Shown piece after piece: positions 49,062-57,574 of a DNA stretch of 64,000 bases. Within the stretch, counting starts at the first letter, position 1. Every line of letters begins with the position of its first letter. The DNA is from an uncultured Oscillospiraceae bacterium. GTDB taxonomy: Bacteria > Bacillota > Clostridia > Oscillospirales > Oscillospiraceae. The position numbers and the translations under genes were made by a program. Location of the stretch: positions 23,459 through 87,458 of the forward strand of contig CANRFA010000006.1 of assembly GCA_947629775.1 (NCBI GenBank), in the 5' to 3' direction. The notes beneath the pieces were generated by a model that saw nothing but the letters and a program-made list of their open reading frames with translations, was not told the origin of the DNA and did no database searches.

Positions 49062-50102
49062 TTACCGGTTTTCCCGTGCCAGGGGCGGCACCACCCGCAT
49101 CAGATCCACGTGTTCCGTGATGCTGGCGATGAGGTCCGACTGCGCGGAGTCCCGGGCCTGCCGGATGGCGTTTTTGATGGCGTAGGCGTCCGAGGAGCCG
49201 TGGGCCTTGACGACGGTCTTCGAAATCCCCAGCAGGGGAGTGCCTCCCACTTCGCTGGCGCTCATCATCTTTTTCAGGTCGCTGATTCCGTCTTTCACGA
49301 GGACGGCGGCCAGCTTGGTCGTCAGACTCTTCAGGAACATCTTCTTCAGCTCCCGGCTGAGGAACAGTCCGGTTCCCTCCATGGTCTTGAGGAAGATATT
49401 GCCCGAGTAGCCGTCCGCCACAATCACGTCCACGGCCCCTTCCACGGCCTCCCGGGCCTCCACGTTGCCCGTGAAGTTGATGCGCCCGGCCTTCCCCTCT
49501 TCGTCCAGCATGGACCAGACGGTGGTCTGGAGGGAGGTGCCCTTGGAGGATTCCGCCCCGATGTTCAGCAGGCCCACCTTGGGATTGGAGCGGCCCAGAA
49601 CGTGTTCGGCGTAGTAGCTTCCCATGTAGGCGAACTGCAGGAGATATTCCGGCGGGCACTCCGCGTTGGCCCCGGCGTCGATGAGGACGGAGCCGCCGTT
49701 TCCGGTGGGAACCACGGGCGCCAGCGCGGCCCGGCGGATGCCTTTGATGCGTTTGGTGATGAGAGTGGCGGCCGAGAGGAGGGCTCCCGTGGAGCCGGCG
49801 GAGACGAAGGCGTCGCCGGAGCCGTCCCGGACCATGTTCAGTCCGACGGTCAGGGAGGAGTCCTTCTTTTTCCGGAAGGCGGTGGCGGGATCGTCGCACA
49901 TCTCCACCACCTGGCTGGCGTGGGCAATTTCCACGCCGGAGGGCAGACCCTGGATGCCGTTGGTCTCGAGGACCTTGAGAATGTCCTCGCCCCGCCCCAC
50001 CAGGGTGATGTCCACGCTGTATTCCTTATTGGCCTGGAGCGCGCCCAGAACGGGAGCCTCCGGGGCGTTATCGCCGCCCATTGCGTCCACGATAATGCGC
50101 AT
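49062..50102 (-). CDS. plsX: phosphate acyltransferase PlsX
   Basis: 346-residue enzyme converting acyl-ACP to acyl-phosphate for phospholipid synthesis at the membrane surface. The start MRIIVDAMGGDNAPEAPVLGAL is diagnostic, as are ASQVVEMCDDPATAFRKKKDSSL, DAFVSAGSTGALLSAATLI, DAGANAECPPEYLLQFAYMG and DVIVADGYSGNIFLKTMEG. It is the third gene of the run topA-trmFO-plsX (41 bases after trmFO). The usual acpP or fab genes do not follow; a GH5 gene does. Confidence 0.96.
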   Translation of the reverse strand: MRIIVDAMGGDNAPEAPVLGALQANKEYSVDITLVGRGEDILKVLETNGIQGLPSGVEIAHASQVVEMCDDPATAFRKKKDSSLTVGLNMVRDGSGDAFVSAGSTGALLSAATLITKRIKGIRRAALAPVVPTGNGGSVLIDAGANAECPPEYLLQFAYMGSYYAEHVLGRSNPKVGLLNIGAESSKGTSLQTTVWSMLDEEGKAGRINFTGNVEAREAVEGAVDVIVADGYSGNIFLKTMEGTGLFLSRELKKMFLKSLTTKLAAVLVKDGISDLKKMMSASEVGGTPLLGISKTVVKAHGSSDAYAIKNAIRQARDSAQSDLIASITEHVDLMRVVPPLARENR

Positions 50103-50143
50103 GATTGCCCTTCTTTCTTAACCTGACTGGCTGAGTGTGTGAC

Positions 50144-51484
50144 CTACTGCTGCTCCGGAGCCGGCTGGGGGCTGGCGTCCGTTTCCAGATCCAGATGCCC
50201 CAGGGCTTCCAGAGCCCGGCGGGAGAGTTCCGCGTTTTTGTTGCGCTTGCCGCGTACCCGGTACCCCAGAGGCGGGATGAGACCGAAGTTGATGTTCATG
50301 GGCTGAAACTGTTCCACACTGGGGTCGCTGACATAGAGGGCCAGTGCCCCGATGGCCGTCTCCTGGGGGAAGTTGATGGCGGGCAGCCCCCGCAGACGGC
50401 GGGAGAGCTCCACGGCGGCCAGACAGCCGGAGGCGGCGGACTCCACATAGCCCTCCACGCCGGTGATCTGTCCGGCGAACATCAGCCGTTCCTCCCCCCG
50501 GACCCGATAGTAGCGGTCCAGCAGCCGGGGGGAATCCAGGAAGGTGTTGCGGTGCATGACGCCGTAGCGGAGGTATTCCGAGTTGCGCAGAGCGGGGATC
50601 ATCGAGAAGACCCGCTTCTGCTCCGGCCATTTCAGGTGGGTCTGGAATCCCACCATATTATAGATGGTGCCCTGGGCGTTGTCCTTGCGCAGCTGGACCA
50701 CGGCATAGGGCAGGGCGCCGGTGCGGGGGTCGCGCAGGCCCACCGGTTTCAGGGGGCCGTAGCGCAGGGTGTCCCGGCCCCGGCGGGCCATGACTTCCAC
50801 CGGCATGCAGCCCTCGAAGACGCCCTTGTCCTCAAAGCCGTGGACGGGGGCCTGCTCCGCGGTGGAGAGGGCCTCCCAGAAGGCCTGGTACTCCTCTTCT
50901 GTCATGGGGCAGTTGATATAGTCCGGGGTGCCCCGGTCATAGCGGGAGGCGAACCAGGCGCTCTCCATGTCCACGCTCTCCGCGGAGACCAGGGGCGCCG
51001 CGGCGTCAAAGAAGCTCAGGCGCTTTTCTCCGGGAAAGCGGCGGGCGATGGCCTGGGAGAGGGCGTCCGAGGCCAGAGGCCCGGCCGCGATGATGACTTC
51101 GCCCTCGGCGGGAATCTCAGTCACCTCTTCCTCGATGACAGCGACCAGAGGATGTTCCCGCAGGGCGCGGGTGACGGCGGCGGCGAAGGCGGTGCGGTCC
51201 ACCGCCAAAGCGCCTCCGGCCTCCACCCGGTGCCGGTCCGCGCAGGCGAGAATCAGGGAGCCGCAGCGGCGCAGCTCTTCCTTCAGGAGACCCACCGCGT
51301 TTTCCAGCTGGTCCGAGCGCAGGGAGTTGGAACAGACCAGCTCGGCGAAATCCGGACTGTGATGGGCCGGCGTCATGCGCAGGGGCTTCATCTCCCGCAG
51401 CTGCACGGGGATGCCTCGCCGGACCAGCTGCCAGGCGGCCTCGCTGCCGGCCAGGCCGGCTCCGATGATGGTGACAGGGGTCAT
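50144..51484 (-). CDS. trmFO: tRNA (uracil-54-C5)-methyltransferase, folate/FAD-dependent
   Basis: 446-residue flavoprotein that methylates U54 of tRNA using methylenetetrahydrofolate. The N-terminal dinucleotide motif is VTIIGAGLAGSEAAWQLVRRG, followed by the family signature ELVCSNSLRSDQLENAVGLLKEELRRCGSLI and, near the end, FAGQITGVEGYVESAASGCLAAVELSR and NINFGLIPPL. It lies 24 bases after topA, the arrangement common in Firmicutes. Confidence 0.96.
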   Translation of the reverse strand: MTPVTIIGAGLAGSEAAWQLVRRGIPVQLREMKPLRMTPAHHSPDFAELVCSNSLRSDQLENAVGLLKEELRRCGSLILACADRHRVEAGGALAVDRTAFAAAVTRALREHPLVAVIEEEVTEIPAEGEVIIAAGPLASDALSQAIARRFPGEKRLSFFDAAAPLVSAESVDMESAWFASRYDRGTPDYINCPMTEEEYQAFWEALSTAEQAPVHGFEDKGVFEGCMPVEVMARRGRDTLRYGPLKPVGLRDPRTGALPYAVVQLRKDNAQGTIYNMVGFQTHLKWPEQKRVFSMIPALRNSEYLRYGVMHRNTFLDSPRLLDRYYRVRGEERLMFAGQITGVEGYVESAASGCLAAVELSRRLRGLPAINFPQETAIGALALYVSDPSVEQFQPMNINFGLIPPLGYRVRGKRNKNAELSRRALEALGHLDLETDASPQPAPEQQ

Positions 51485-51508
51485 GGGGTCCTCCTTCTGC
51501 CTTATGGG

Positions 51509-54214
51509 TCAGCTGGCGTTGTCTCCGGAGGGCGCCTGGGCCTTTCCGGGACGGCCGCGCCTGGACTTCACTGTGGGTTTGTCCGAGGCGGTTTTGGTGT
51601 CCGCCTTCTTCCGGGAGGTCCGCTTGGGTTTGGGTTCCTCTGTGGTTCCGTCCGGAGCGGTTTCTGCGGAAGCTTTCTTCCGGGAGGACCGCTTCGCTTT
51701 GGAGTTCTCGCCGGTTTCTTCCGGGGTGGCTTCGGCGGTCTTCTTCCCGGAGCGCCGCTTGGGTTTGGTTTCCGTGGCGGTATCGTCTGAAGCAGTTTCC
51801 GCGGAGGTTTTCTTCCGGGAGGTCCGCTTTGCCTTGGACTTCTCGCCGGCTGCCTCCGGAGCGTCTTCGGCGTCCGCCTTCTTCCGGGGGGTGCGCTTGG
51901 GGCTGGCCTCTGCGACGGTGTCGCCCGAGGCCGCTTCGGCGGCGGCTTTCCTGCGGGTGGACGGCTTCTTGGTGGAAGCGGGCTTCTTTTTCTCCTCAGA
52001 GTCTTCCGCTTCCGGGGCCGGGGCTTCCTCTTCTTCTCCGGATTCAGGGGTCTTCTTCCGCCAGCCGCCCCGCTGATCCTCCGGGACAAACCTGGAACAG
52101 GAGGGGTTGATGCAGAAGGGTTTCCGGGCCCCCCGGCCGGAGGTTTTGAACAGGGTCTTGCCGCACTCGGGGCAGGTGTCCTTCACCGGAACGTCCCAGG
52201 TGATGAAGTCGCAGGTGCGGGTCTCCTCCTTGCCGGAGCGGTGTTCGCAGCAGTAGAAGAAGTACTGCTTGCCGTTGCGCTTGCTCTTGCCGGAGCGCTT
52301 GAAGAGGCGGCCGCCGCAGACGGGGCAGGAACCGGGCATTTCCACCACCAGCGGCATGGTGAAGTTGCAGTCGGGCCAGCCGGGGCAGGCCAGAAAGCGT
52401 CCGAAACGTCCCGACTTGACGATCAGATTCTTTCCGCACTGGGGGCATACCTCGTCGGAGACCTCCGGCGGGACCTGGATGCGCTCCAGATCGGTTTCGG
52501 CGTGGGTCAGTTCCTCGTGGAAGCCCTGGTAGAAGTCCTCCAGGACGTTCTGCCACGCTTCCTTGCCCTCTTCCACGCCATCCAGGCGCGCTTCCATGCG
52601 GGCGGTGAAGGCGGGATCCACGATGTCCTGGAACTTGTCCTTCATGAGGCCGGTGACCACTTCGCCCAGAGGCGTGGGCCGGAGGCTGCGTCCATCCTTG
52701 ACCGCGTAGTACCGGTTGAGGATGGTGGAGATGGTGGGCGCGTAGGTGGAGGGCCGCCCGATCCCCTGTTCTTCCAGGGTACGGATCAGGGAGGCGTCCG
52801 TATAGCGGGGCGGGGGCTGGGTGAAGTGCTGATCCTTCGCCATGGACTTCCCCTGGAGAGCCTCGCCCTCCTTCAGATCCGGCAGGGGAGACTCCTGGGT
52901 GTCCTCCTCCTCGTCTTTGCCTTCCTCGTAGACGGCGGTGAAGCCGGAGAACTTCATGGAGGAGTGGCTGGCCCGGAAGAAGTAGCCGGAGTTCTCCACC
53001 TCGATGGAGAGCATGTCGTAGACCGCGTTTGCCATCTGGCAGGCCACAAAGCGGTCCCAGATGAGCCTGTAGAGCCGGTACTGGTCGACCGTCAGGTCTC
53101 CGCGGATGGTATCGGGCACCAGCGTCACATCCGAGGGACGGATGGCCTCGTGGGCATCCTGGGCGTTGTTGCGGCTCTTGTAGTGCCGGGCCTGGGCCGG
53201 GCAGTAGCTCTGGCCGTAACGGCCGCCGATGAAGCTGCGGACCGCGGCGATGGCCTCTTCGGAGAGGCGCTGGGAGTCGGTACGCATGTAGGTGATGAGA
53301 CCGACGGCGCCCTGTCCGGTGATCTCCACGCCTTCGTAGAGCTGCTGGGCGATGGCCATGGTGCGGGAGGGGCTCATGCCCAGCTTGCGGCTGGCCTCCT
53401 GCTGGAGGGTGGAGGTGGTGAAGGGAGGAGCGGGGGTGCGGTTTTTCTCCTGCCGTCTGACCCTGGAGACCCGGAAGGTCCCCTGAGCGACGGCCGCCAG
53501 AATGGTATCCACCTCCGCCTCGCTGTGAAGCTCCATTTTCTTTCCGTTGCCGTGGAACTGGGCTTTGAATTCGCCCTGGTTGGGGGCAACGCGCTCCAGC
53601 GTGGCGGTGATGCTCCAGTACTTCTGGGGCTGGAAAGCCCGGATCTCCTCCTCCCGGTCCACCAGCAGGCGGGTGGCGACGGACTGCACCCGGCCGGCGG
53701 ACAGTCCCCGGCGGACTTTCTTCCACAGAAGCGGGGAGAGTTCGTAGCCTACAATGCGGTCCAGAATCCGGCGGGCCTGCTGAGCGTCCACCAGGCCCAT
53801 GTCGAGGGACCGGGGCGCGGCGATGGACTGCTGCACCACGTTGCGGGTGATCTCGTTGAAGGTGACCCGGAAGGTGCGGTTGTCCGGCAGTTCCAGCAGT
53901 TCCTTCAGGTGCCAGGAGATGGCCTCCCCTTCCCGGTCCGGGTCGGTTGCCAGGTAGACGCGGTTGCTCTTCTCGGCCTGAGCCTTCAGTTTGCGGATCA
54001 GGTCCTCTTTGTCCTTGATGGGTTCGTAATGCGGCTGAAAACGATGTTCCACGTCCACGCCAAGCCTGCTCTTGGGCAGGTCCCGGATGTGTCCCATGGT
54101 TGCCTGGACATCATAGCCGGGACCGAGGTATTTGCCGATGGTTTTGGCCTTGGACGGAGACTCCACAATGACCAGATCCGGCCTGGAGCTCGTCTTCTTT
54201 GTGCTGTTTGCCAC
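51509..54214 (-). CDS. topA: DNA topoisomerase I with repetitive basic tail
   Basis: 901 residues from the GTG at 54214 (GGAGG ten bases upstream, product starting MANSTKKTSSRPDLVIVESPSKAKTIGKYLG); the track start 43 codons earlier lacks a site. It has the TOPRIM domain at the N-terminus (LATDPDREGEAISWHL) and catalytic Tyr309 in GLITYMRTDSQRL. Three zinc-ribbon modules follow (CPQCGKNLIVKSGRFGRFLACPGWPDC; CPVCGGRLFKRSGKSKRNG; CPECGKTLFKTSGRGARKPFCINPSC). The last 160 residues are low-complexity with about six [KR]R[TS].[RG]KK blocks separated by acidic Thr/Glu/Ala stretches, probably a DNA- or polymerase-binding tail. It relaxes negative supercoils. Confidence 0.96.
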   Translation of the reverse strand: MANSTKKTSSRPDLVIVESPSKAKTIGKYLGPGYDVQATMGHIRDLPKSRLGVDVEHRFQPHYEPIKDKEDLIRKLKAQAEKSNRVYLATDPDREGEAISWHLKELLELPDNRTFRVTFNEITRNVVQQSIAAPRSLDMGLVDAQQARRILDRIVGYELSPLLWKKVRRGLSAGRVQSVATRLLVDREEEIRAFQPQKYWSITATLERVAPNQGEFKAQFHGNGKKMELHSEAEVDTILAAVAQGTFRVSRVRRQEKNRTPAPPFTTSTLQQEASRKLGMSPSRTMAIAQQLYEGVEITGQGAVGLITYMRTDSQRLSEEAIAAVRSFIGGRYGQSYCPAQARHYKSRNNAQDAHEAIRPSDVTLVPDTIRGDLTVDQYRLYRLIWDRFVACQMANAVYDMLSIEVENSGYFFRASHSSMKFSGFTAVYEEGKDEEEDTQESPLPDLKEGEALQGKSMAKDQHFTQPPPRYTDASLIRTLEEQGIGRPSTYAPTISTILNRYYAVKDGRSLRPTPLGEVVTGLMKDKFQDIVDPAFTARMEARLDGVEEGKEAWQNVLEDFYQGFHEELTHAETDLERIQVPPEVSDEVCPQCGKNLIVKSGRFGRFLACPGWPDCNFTMPLVVEMPGSCPVCGGRLFKRSGKSKRNGKQYFFYCCEHRSGKEETRTCDFITWDVPVKDTCPECGKTLFKTSGRGARKPFCINPSCSRFVPEDQRGGWRKKTPESGEEEEAPAPEAEDSEEKKKPASTKKPSTRRKAAAEAASGDTVAEASPKRTPRKKADAEDAPEAAGEKSKAKRTSRKKTSAETASDDTATETKPKRRSGKKTAEATPEETGENSKAKRSSRKKASAETAPDGTTEEPKPKRTSRKKADTKTASDKPTVKSRRGRPGKAQAPSGDNAS

Positions 54215-54392
54215 AGATTTCAGTCCTCCGTTTGAAGAATGAGAGAGCCGTCTCCCCGCTGGTGGCGGGGCCGCGGTTCCCACGTGCTGCCTGCGGACAG
54301 CTTCGAAATGGGTCTTTACAAATGGCCTTCGACAGAGTACCATCTGAGGTCAGCGGACCGGGATCATACGCTGCGAAAGGAAGGGTACCATT

Positions 54393-55613
54393 ATGCATCA
54401 GATAAGGCGTCCTCACCGGGCCTGGGCGGTGTGCCTGGGCGGCGGGATGGCCCTGTTTTCCACCATGGGTCTGGGGGTGAACGTGTTTTCCGTCTACCAG
54501 CCCTTTCTGCTGGAGGGGAACGGCTTCACCAATGCCCAGGGGTCCTGGATCACCACCACCCGCAGCCTCTTCATTCTGGCGGCTCTGCTGACGGTCAGTC
54601 AGCTGTGCGCCCGGATGGGACTGCGGCGGGTCATGACCCTGGGAACGGCCCTTGTGGGCGTGTCCTGCCTCTGCTTTTCCGGAGCCAGGAGTTTTCCCGC
54701 CTGCTGCGCGGCGGCCGCGCTGACGGGAATCGGGTACTGTTATGGAGGCATGGTGCCTCTCTCGCTGGTGATCGGACGATGGTTCCGGGACCGGCGCGGG
54801 CTGGCGCTGGGACTGGCCTCCGCCGGAAGCGGCGTGTCCACCGTGCTGGCGCCCGGCCTGATTACCGCCGCCATCCGCCGCTGGGGCATGGGCAGAGCCT
54901 TCCTTCTGGAGGGTCTGGTTCTGCTGGCAGCCGCCGCTCTGGTGGGGCTGCTGGTGCGGGACGACCCCGCCTCCCTGGGCCTGCGTCCCTATGAAACCGG
55001 GGAGTCCGGGAGCGGAGCGGCCCGGAGAAGGCAACCGGAAGGCCCCGGCCTGGGAAAGGGAGCCATGGCGGTCCTGCTGGCGGCGGCCCTGCTGGCGGGA
55101 GGTCCCGGCGGGCCTGGTTTTTCCCATCTGACGGTTCTCTATACCTCCAGCGGCTATCCGGAGGAGACCGCGGCCGCTCTGGTGGCCTGGATGGGACTGA
55201 TCATCGCCCTCAGCAAGGTGCTGGGCGGTCAGATCTACGACCGGCTGGGCGGGTACCGGGGGAACTTCTGTATCTATGGTATGTTCCTGGCGGGTTTTGT
55301 GCTGAGCACCCTGGCTCCCCTGGGCAGCCGCGTGCTGCCCTTCGTGGCGGTGACAGTGTTCGGGCTCGGAATGCCGGTCACGGTGCTCACCTTCCCCCAG
55401 TGGGCGACGGATCTCTGCGGAGCGGAGTCCGAGCGGGCGGTGCGTACCATTACGGTGGCTTACACGGCCGGCATGCTGGTGTTCGGACCCCTGCCCGGGG
55501 CTCTGGCGGATCGCCTGGGCAGCTATGTGCCGGCCTACTGGCTGTTTGCTCTCTTTCTGGTGGTGTCTCTGGCCCTCGTGCAAGGGGTCTACCGGAAAGA
55601 AGGAGTGTCCTGA
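54393..55613 (+). CDS. MFS transporter (OFA/monocarboxylate-like)
   Basis: 406-residue 12-TM carrier. It starts RRPHRAWAVCLGGGMALFSTMGLGVNVFSVYQPFLLEGNGFTNAQGSWITTTRSLF, and IGRWFRDRRGLALGLASAGSGVSTVLAPGLI is a motif seen in the oxalate:formate antiporter/monocarboxylate transporter branch. The second half has GGQIYDRLGGYRGNF. Substrate unknown; a small organic acid is a reasonable guess. AAAGGAAGG precedes the ATG. Its last 25 bases overlap the 3' end of the convergent rRNA methyltransferase gene. Confidence 0.85.
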   Translation: MHQIRRPHRAWAVCLGGGMALFSTMGLGVNVFSVYQPFLLEGNGFTNAQGSWITTTRSLFILAALLTVSQLCARMGLRRVMTLGTALVGVSCLCFSGARSFPACCAAAALTGIGYCYGGMVPLSLVIGRWFRDRRGLALGLASAGSGVSTVLAPGLITAAIRRWGMGRAFLLEGLVLLAAAALVGLLVRDDPASLGLRPYETGESGSGAARRRQPEGPGLGKGAMAVLLAAALLAGGPGGPGFSHLTVLYTSSGYPEETAAALVAWMGLIIALSKVLGGQIYDRLGGYRGNFCIYGMFLAGFVLSTLAPLGSRVLPFVAVTVFGLGMPVTVLTFPQWATDLCGAESERAVRTITVAYTAGMLVFGPLPGALADRLGSYVPAYWLFALFLVVSLALVQGVYRKEGVS

Positions 55614-56368
55614 CGGGCCATTTCCCAGAGGAGAACCGCGGCGGCGGCGGCCGCGTTCAGAGACTCGCAGCGCTCCCGCATGGGTATTTTCACGGTGGCG
55701 CGGCAGAGGGCCAGCACTTCGGGCGAGACGCCCCGGCCCTCGCTGCCCACCACCAGCGCGCAGCGGGACAGGTCCATCTGGCGCAGATCCACGGTATCGC
55801 CCCGGAGGGCGGCCCCATAGAGGGGCAGTCCGGAGCGTTCCAGCAGAGCGGCCAGAGAAGCGGGCGTGGTCTCGTAAACGGGCAGGCGGAAGCAGGCCCC
55901 CATGGACGAGCGGACCGTCTTCGGATTCCAGGGATCCGCGCAGCCGTTGACCAGCAGCAGACCGTCCGCACCCAGGGCGTCCGCCGTGCGCCAGATGGTG
56001 CCCACGTTTCCCGGGTCCTGCAGGCCGTCCAGTACCAGCCAGCGGCCTCCGGCCAGGGTGGCGGGAGGTTCCATGGCGGGCATGCGGCACAGGAAAAGAG
56101 CCCCCTGGGGGGTTTCCATGGGGGAGATGGAGGCCATGACGTCCTCGGGGATCTCCACGGTCCGGACGGAATCCGGAAGATCCGGGACGCGGACGCCAGG
56201 GACGAGGAGAATGGCCTCCAGCGGGGCGTTCCAGCGCAGGGCCTCCTCCAGCAGCTTGACGCCGTCTCCCGGAAACAGACCCTGTTCCCGGCGCAGCGCC
56301 CGGCGGGCGACCAGTTTTTTCACCTGCGTGAGCAGGGGATTGCGGCGGCTGGTGATCTGCTCCCTCAC
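55589..56368 (-). CDS. TrmH-family RNA 2'-O-methyltransferase (SpoU)
   Basis: 259-residue SPOUT methyltransferase. The N-terminal substrate-binding domain (ITSRRNPLLTQVKKLVARRALRREQGLFPGDGVKLLEEAL) is followed by the knot domain: LVLDGLQDPGNVGTIWRTADALGADGLLLVNG (motif 1), RCALVVGSEGRGVSPEVLALC (motif 2) and VKIPMRERCESLNAAAAAAVLLWEM (motif 3). It methylates ribose in rRNA or tRNA; the exact target is not readable. The 3' end overlaps the convergent MFS gene, and it has its own promoter. Confidence 0.9.
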   Translation of the reverse strand: MREQITSRRNPLLTQVKKLVARRALRREQGLFPGDGVKLLEEALRWNAPLEAILLVPGVRVPDLPDSVRTVEIPEDVMASISPMETPQGALFLCRMPAMEPPATLAGGRWLVLDGLQDPGNVGTIWRTADALGADGLLLVNGCADPWNPKTVRSSMGACFRLPVYETTPASLAALLERSGLPLYGAALRGDTVDLRQMDLSRCALVVGSEGRGVSPEVLALCRATVKIPMRERCESLNAAAAAAVLLWEMARQDTPSFR

Positions 56369-56425
56369 GGCTGCACTCCTCCCCGGGGTATCTGGGCGAA
56401 ACGGTCTGTAATCTTCGGCGTTTTT

Positions 56426-56454
56426 ACTATAAAGATATCCGCGGGGCTTGTCAA
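56426..56454 (-). promoter_or_regulatory. promoter of the SpoU methyltransferase gene
   Basis: On the minus strand TTGACA (56454-56449), 17 bp and TATAGT (56431-56426). Confidence 0.85.
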
Positions 56455-56503
56455 CCCCGGAATTCCGGAATGCCTGCAGGATTTTTCGGGGGGCAGAGAA
56501 GGC

Positions 56504-56533
56504 AGAAAGGCTGCCCTGACGGGCAGCCTTTCT
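56504..56533 (-). terminator. hairpin terminator of the rhomboid-like gene
   Basis: AGAAAGGCTGCCC, loop TGAC, GGGCAGCCTTTCT is a perfect 13-bp stem just after the stop; the minus-strand tract behind it is only pyrimidine-rich (GCCTTCTCTG). Confidence 0.65.
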
Positions 56534-56537
56534 GTAT

Positions 56538-57401
56538 TTACTGGATATGAGTATGGTTGTTGATGTGGTTCATGCAGTAGCAGTAATAGCCGTTGCATTT
56601 GGAGCAGTAGCGGAACTCCATGTCCGGGTCGTCCGCGTCGGTGATGCCGCATACCGTGCACTTGTGGAGGTACCCCTTGCGGTTTCGGACCTCTTTCTGG
56701 GCCTTGCGGAAGTTGATGGCCTGGGGGGAGCGGTGCTGCTTCTGCCGCCTGGCGGTCTGGCCCACCATGTCCTGGAGGGTGGGGTAGAAGAAGATCAGGT
56801 AGTTGAGGATGGCCACGATGGGGAGGATGGCGCCGATCAGGTTGAGGGACAGCAGGTTCGCTACCACGGTCCAAAGGAAGAGGGCGGCGTCAATCCAGGC
56901 GACCCACTTCATTTTCACCGGCAGGATATAGAAAAGCCGGATGTAGACGTCTCCGTAGAGGGTGGCCATGGCGAAGAACATGGAGAGGTTGACGTAGTAC
57001 ATGCTGGCGTAACCGGTGAACATGCCATAGACGATGTTGAGCACCACCCCGCTGACGTAGAAGAGGGTGAATTTGGCGGTCCCCCACTCCCGCTCCAGAA
57101 GACTGCCGATCCAGTAGTAAAAGAAGGCGGAGATGGCCACGAAGAAGATGCCGGTGCCCATCGCGAACATGTCCCCGCTCTCGGAGACCATGATGAAGGT
57201 GAGCAGGCGCCAGATCTGGCCGTGGAGGATGGCGTCCCGGGAGAACATGAGGATGCTGGACAGGGGAATGCGGCTGGGATTGAACAGGTCGATCAGATAG
57301 ACCGCCACGTTGGCCACCCCGATATAGAGCATCAGGTTGGAGATGCCGAAATTGGGGTGATTGAAGGAGAAGCGGTCAATCCAGCGGTTGATGGCTTTCA
57401 A
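56538..57401 (-). CDS. rhomboid-like membrane protein with C-terminal zinc-ribbon
   Basis: 287 residues if started at the TTG at 57401, seven bases after GGGAGG (MKAINRWIDRFSFNHPNFGISNLML); the track start would lie across the promoter. About six transmembrane helices cover residues 20-225 (IWRLLTFIMVSE and FFYYWIGSLLEREWGTAKFTLFYVSGVV resemble rhomboid helices L1-TM2). The rhomboid catalytic GxSG is not visible where expected (YVNLSMFFAMATLYGD), so it is probably an inactive rhomboid-like protein. The C-terminus holds CTVCGITDADDPDMEFRYCSKCNGYYCYCMNHINNH, a likely zinc-binding ribbon. Function unknown. Confidence 0.78.
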   Translation of the reverse strand: MKAINRWIDRFSFNHPNFGISNLMLYIGVANVAVYLIDLFNPSRIPLSSILMFSRDAILHGQIWRLLTFIMVSESGDMFAMGTGIFFVAISAFFYYWIGSLLEREWGTAKFTLFYVSGVVLNIVYGMFTGYASMYYVNLSMFFAMATLYGDVYIRLFYILPVKMKWVAWIDAALFLWTVVANLLSLNLIGAILPIVAILNYLIFFYPTLQDMVGQTARRQKQHRSPQAINFRKAQKEVRNRKGYLHKCTVCGITDADDPDMEFRYCSKCNGYYCYCMNHINNHTHIQ

Positions 57402-57434
57402 GGAGATCCCTCCCACTCGAATGTTGACTTCCTT

Positions 57435-57463
57435 ATTGTAACCTTTTTCCTGCGGGCTGTCTA
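57435..57463 (-). promoter_or_regulatory. promoter of the rhomboid-like gene
   Basis: On the minus strand TAGACA (57463-57458), 17 bp and TACAAT (57440-57435). Confidence 0.65.
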
Positions 57464-57512
57464 CAGACATTTTGTGAACAATGTTGGGCGGGAGGAAAAC
57501 CGGAGGGGCCTC

Positions 57513-57541
57513 TTGTGGAAGGGGGGAAAGTGTGATAGTAT
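57513..57541 (+). promoter_or_regulatory. promoter of the ahcY-greA operon
   Basis: TTGTGG (57513-57518), 17 bp and TAGTAT (57536-57541) with an extended TGA before the -10. Confidence 0.55.
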
Positions 57542-57574
57542 ACCGGTAATTCTGAAAAAGGAGCGATTTTCACT

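Noticed and set aside
47559-50126. 855-residue plus-strand ORF
   Set aside because: Antisense of the GH5 and plsX genes with no recognisable domain.
52241-54235. 664-residue plus-strand ORF
   Set aside because: Antisense of topA; composition typical of a GC shadow.
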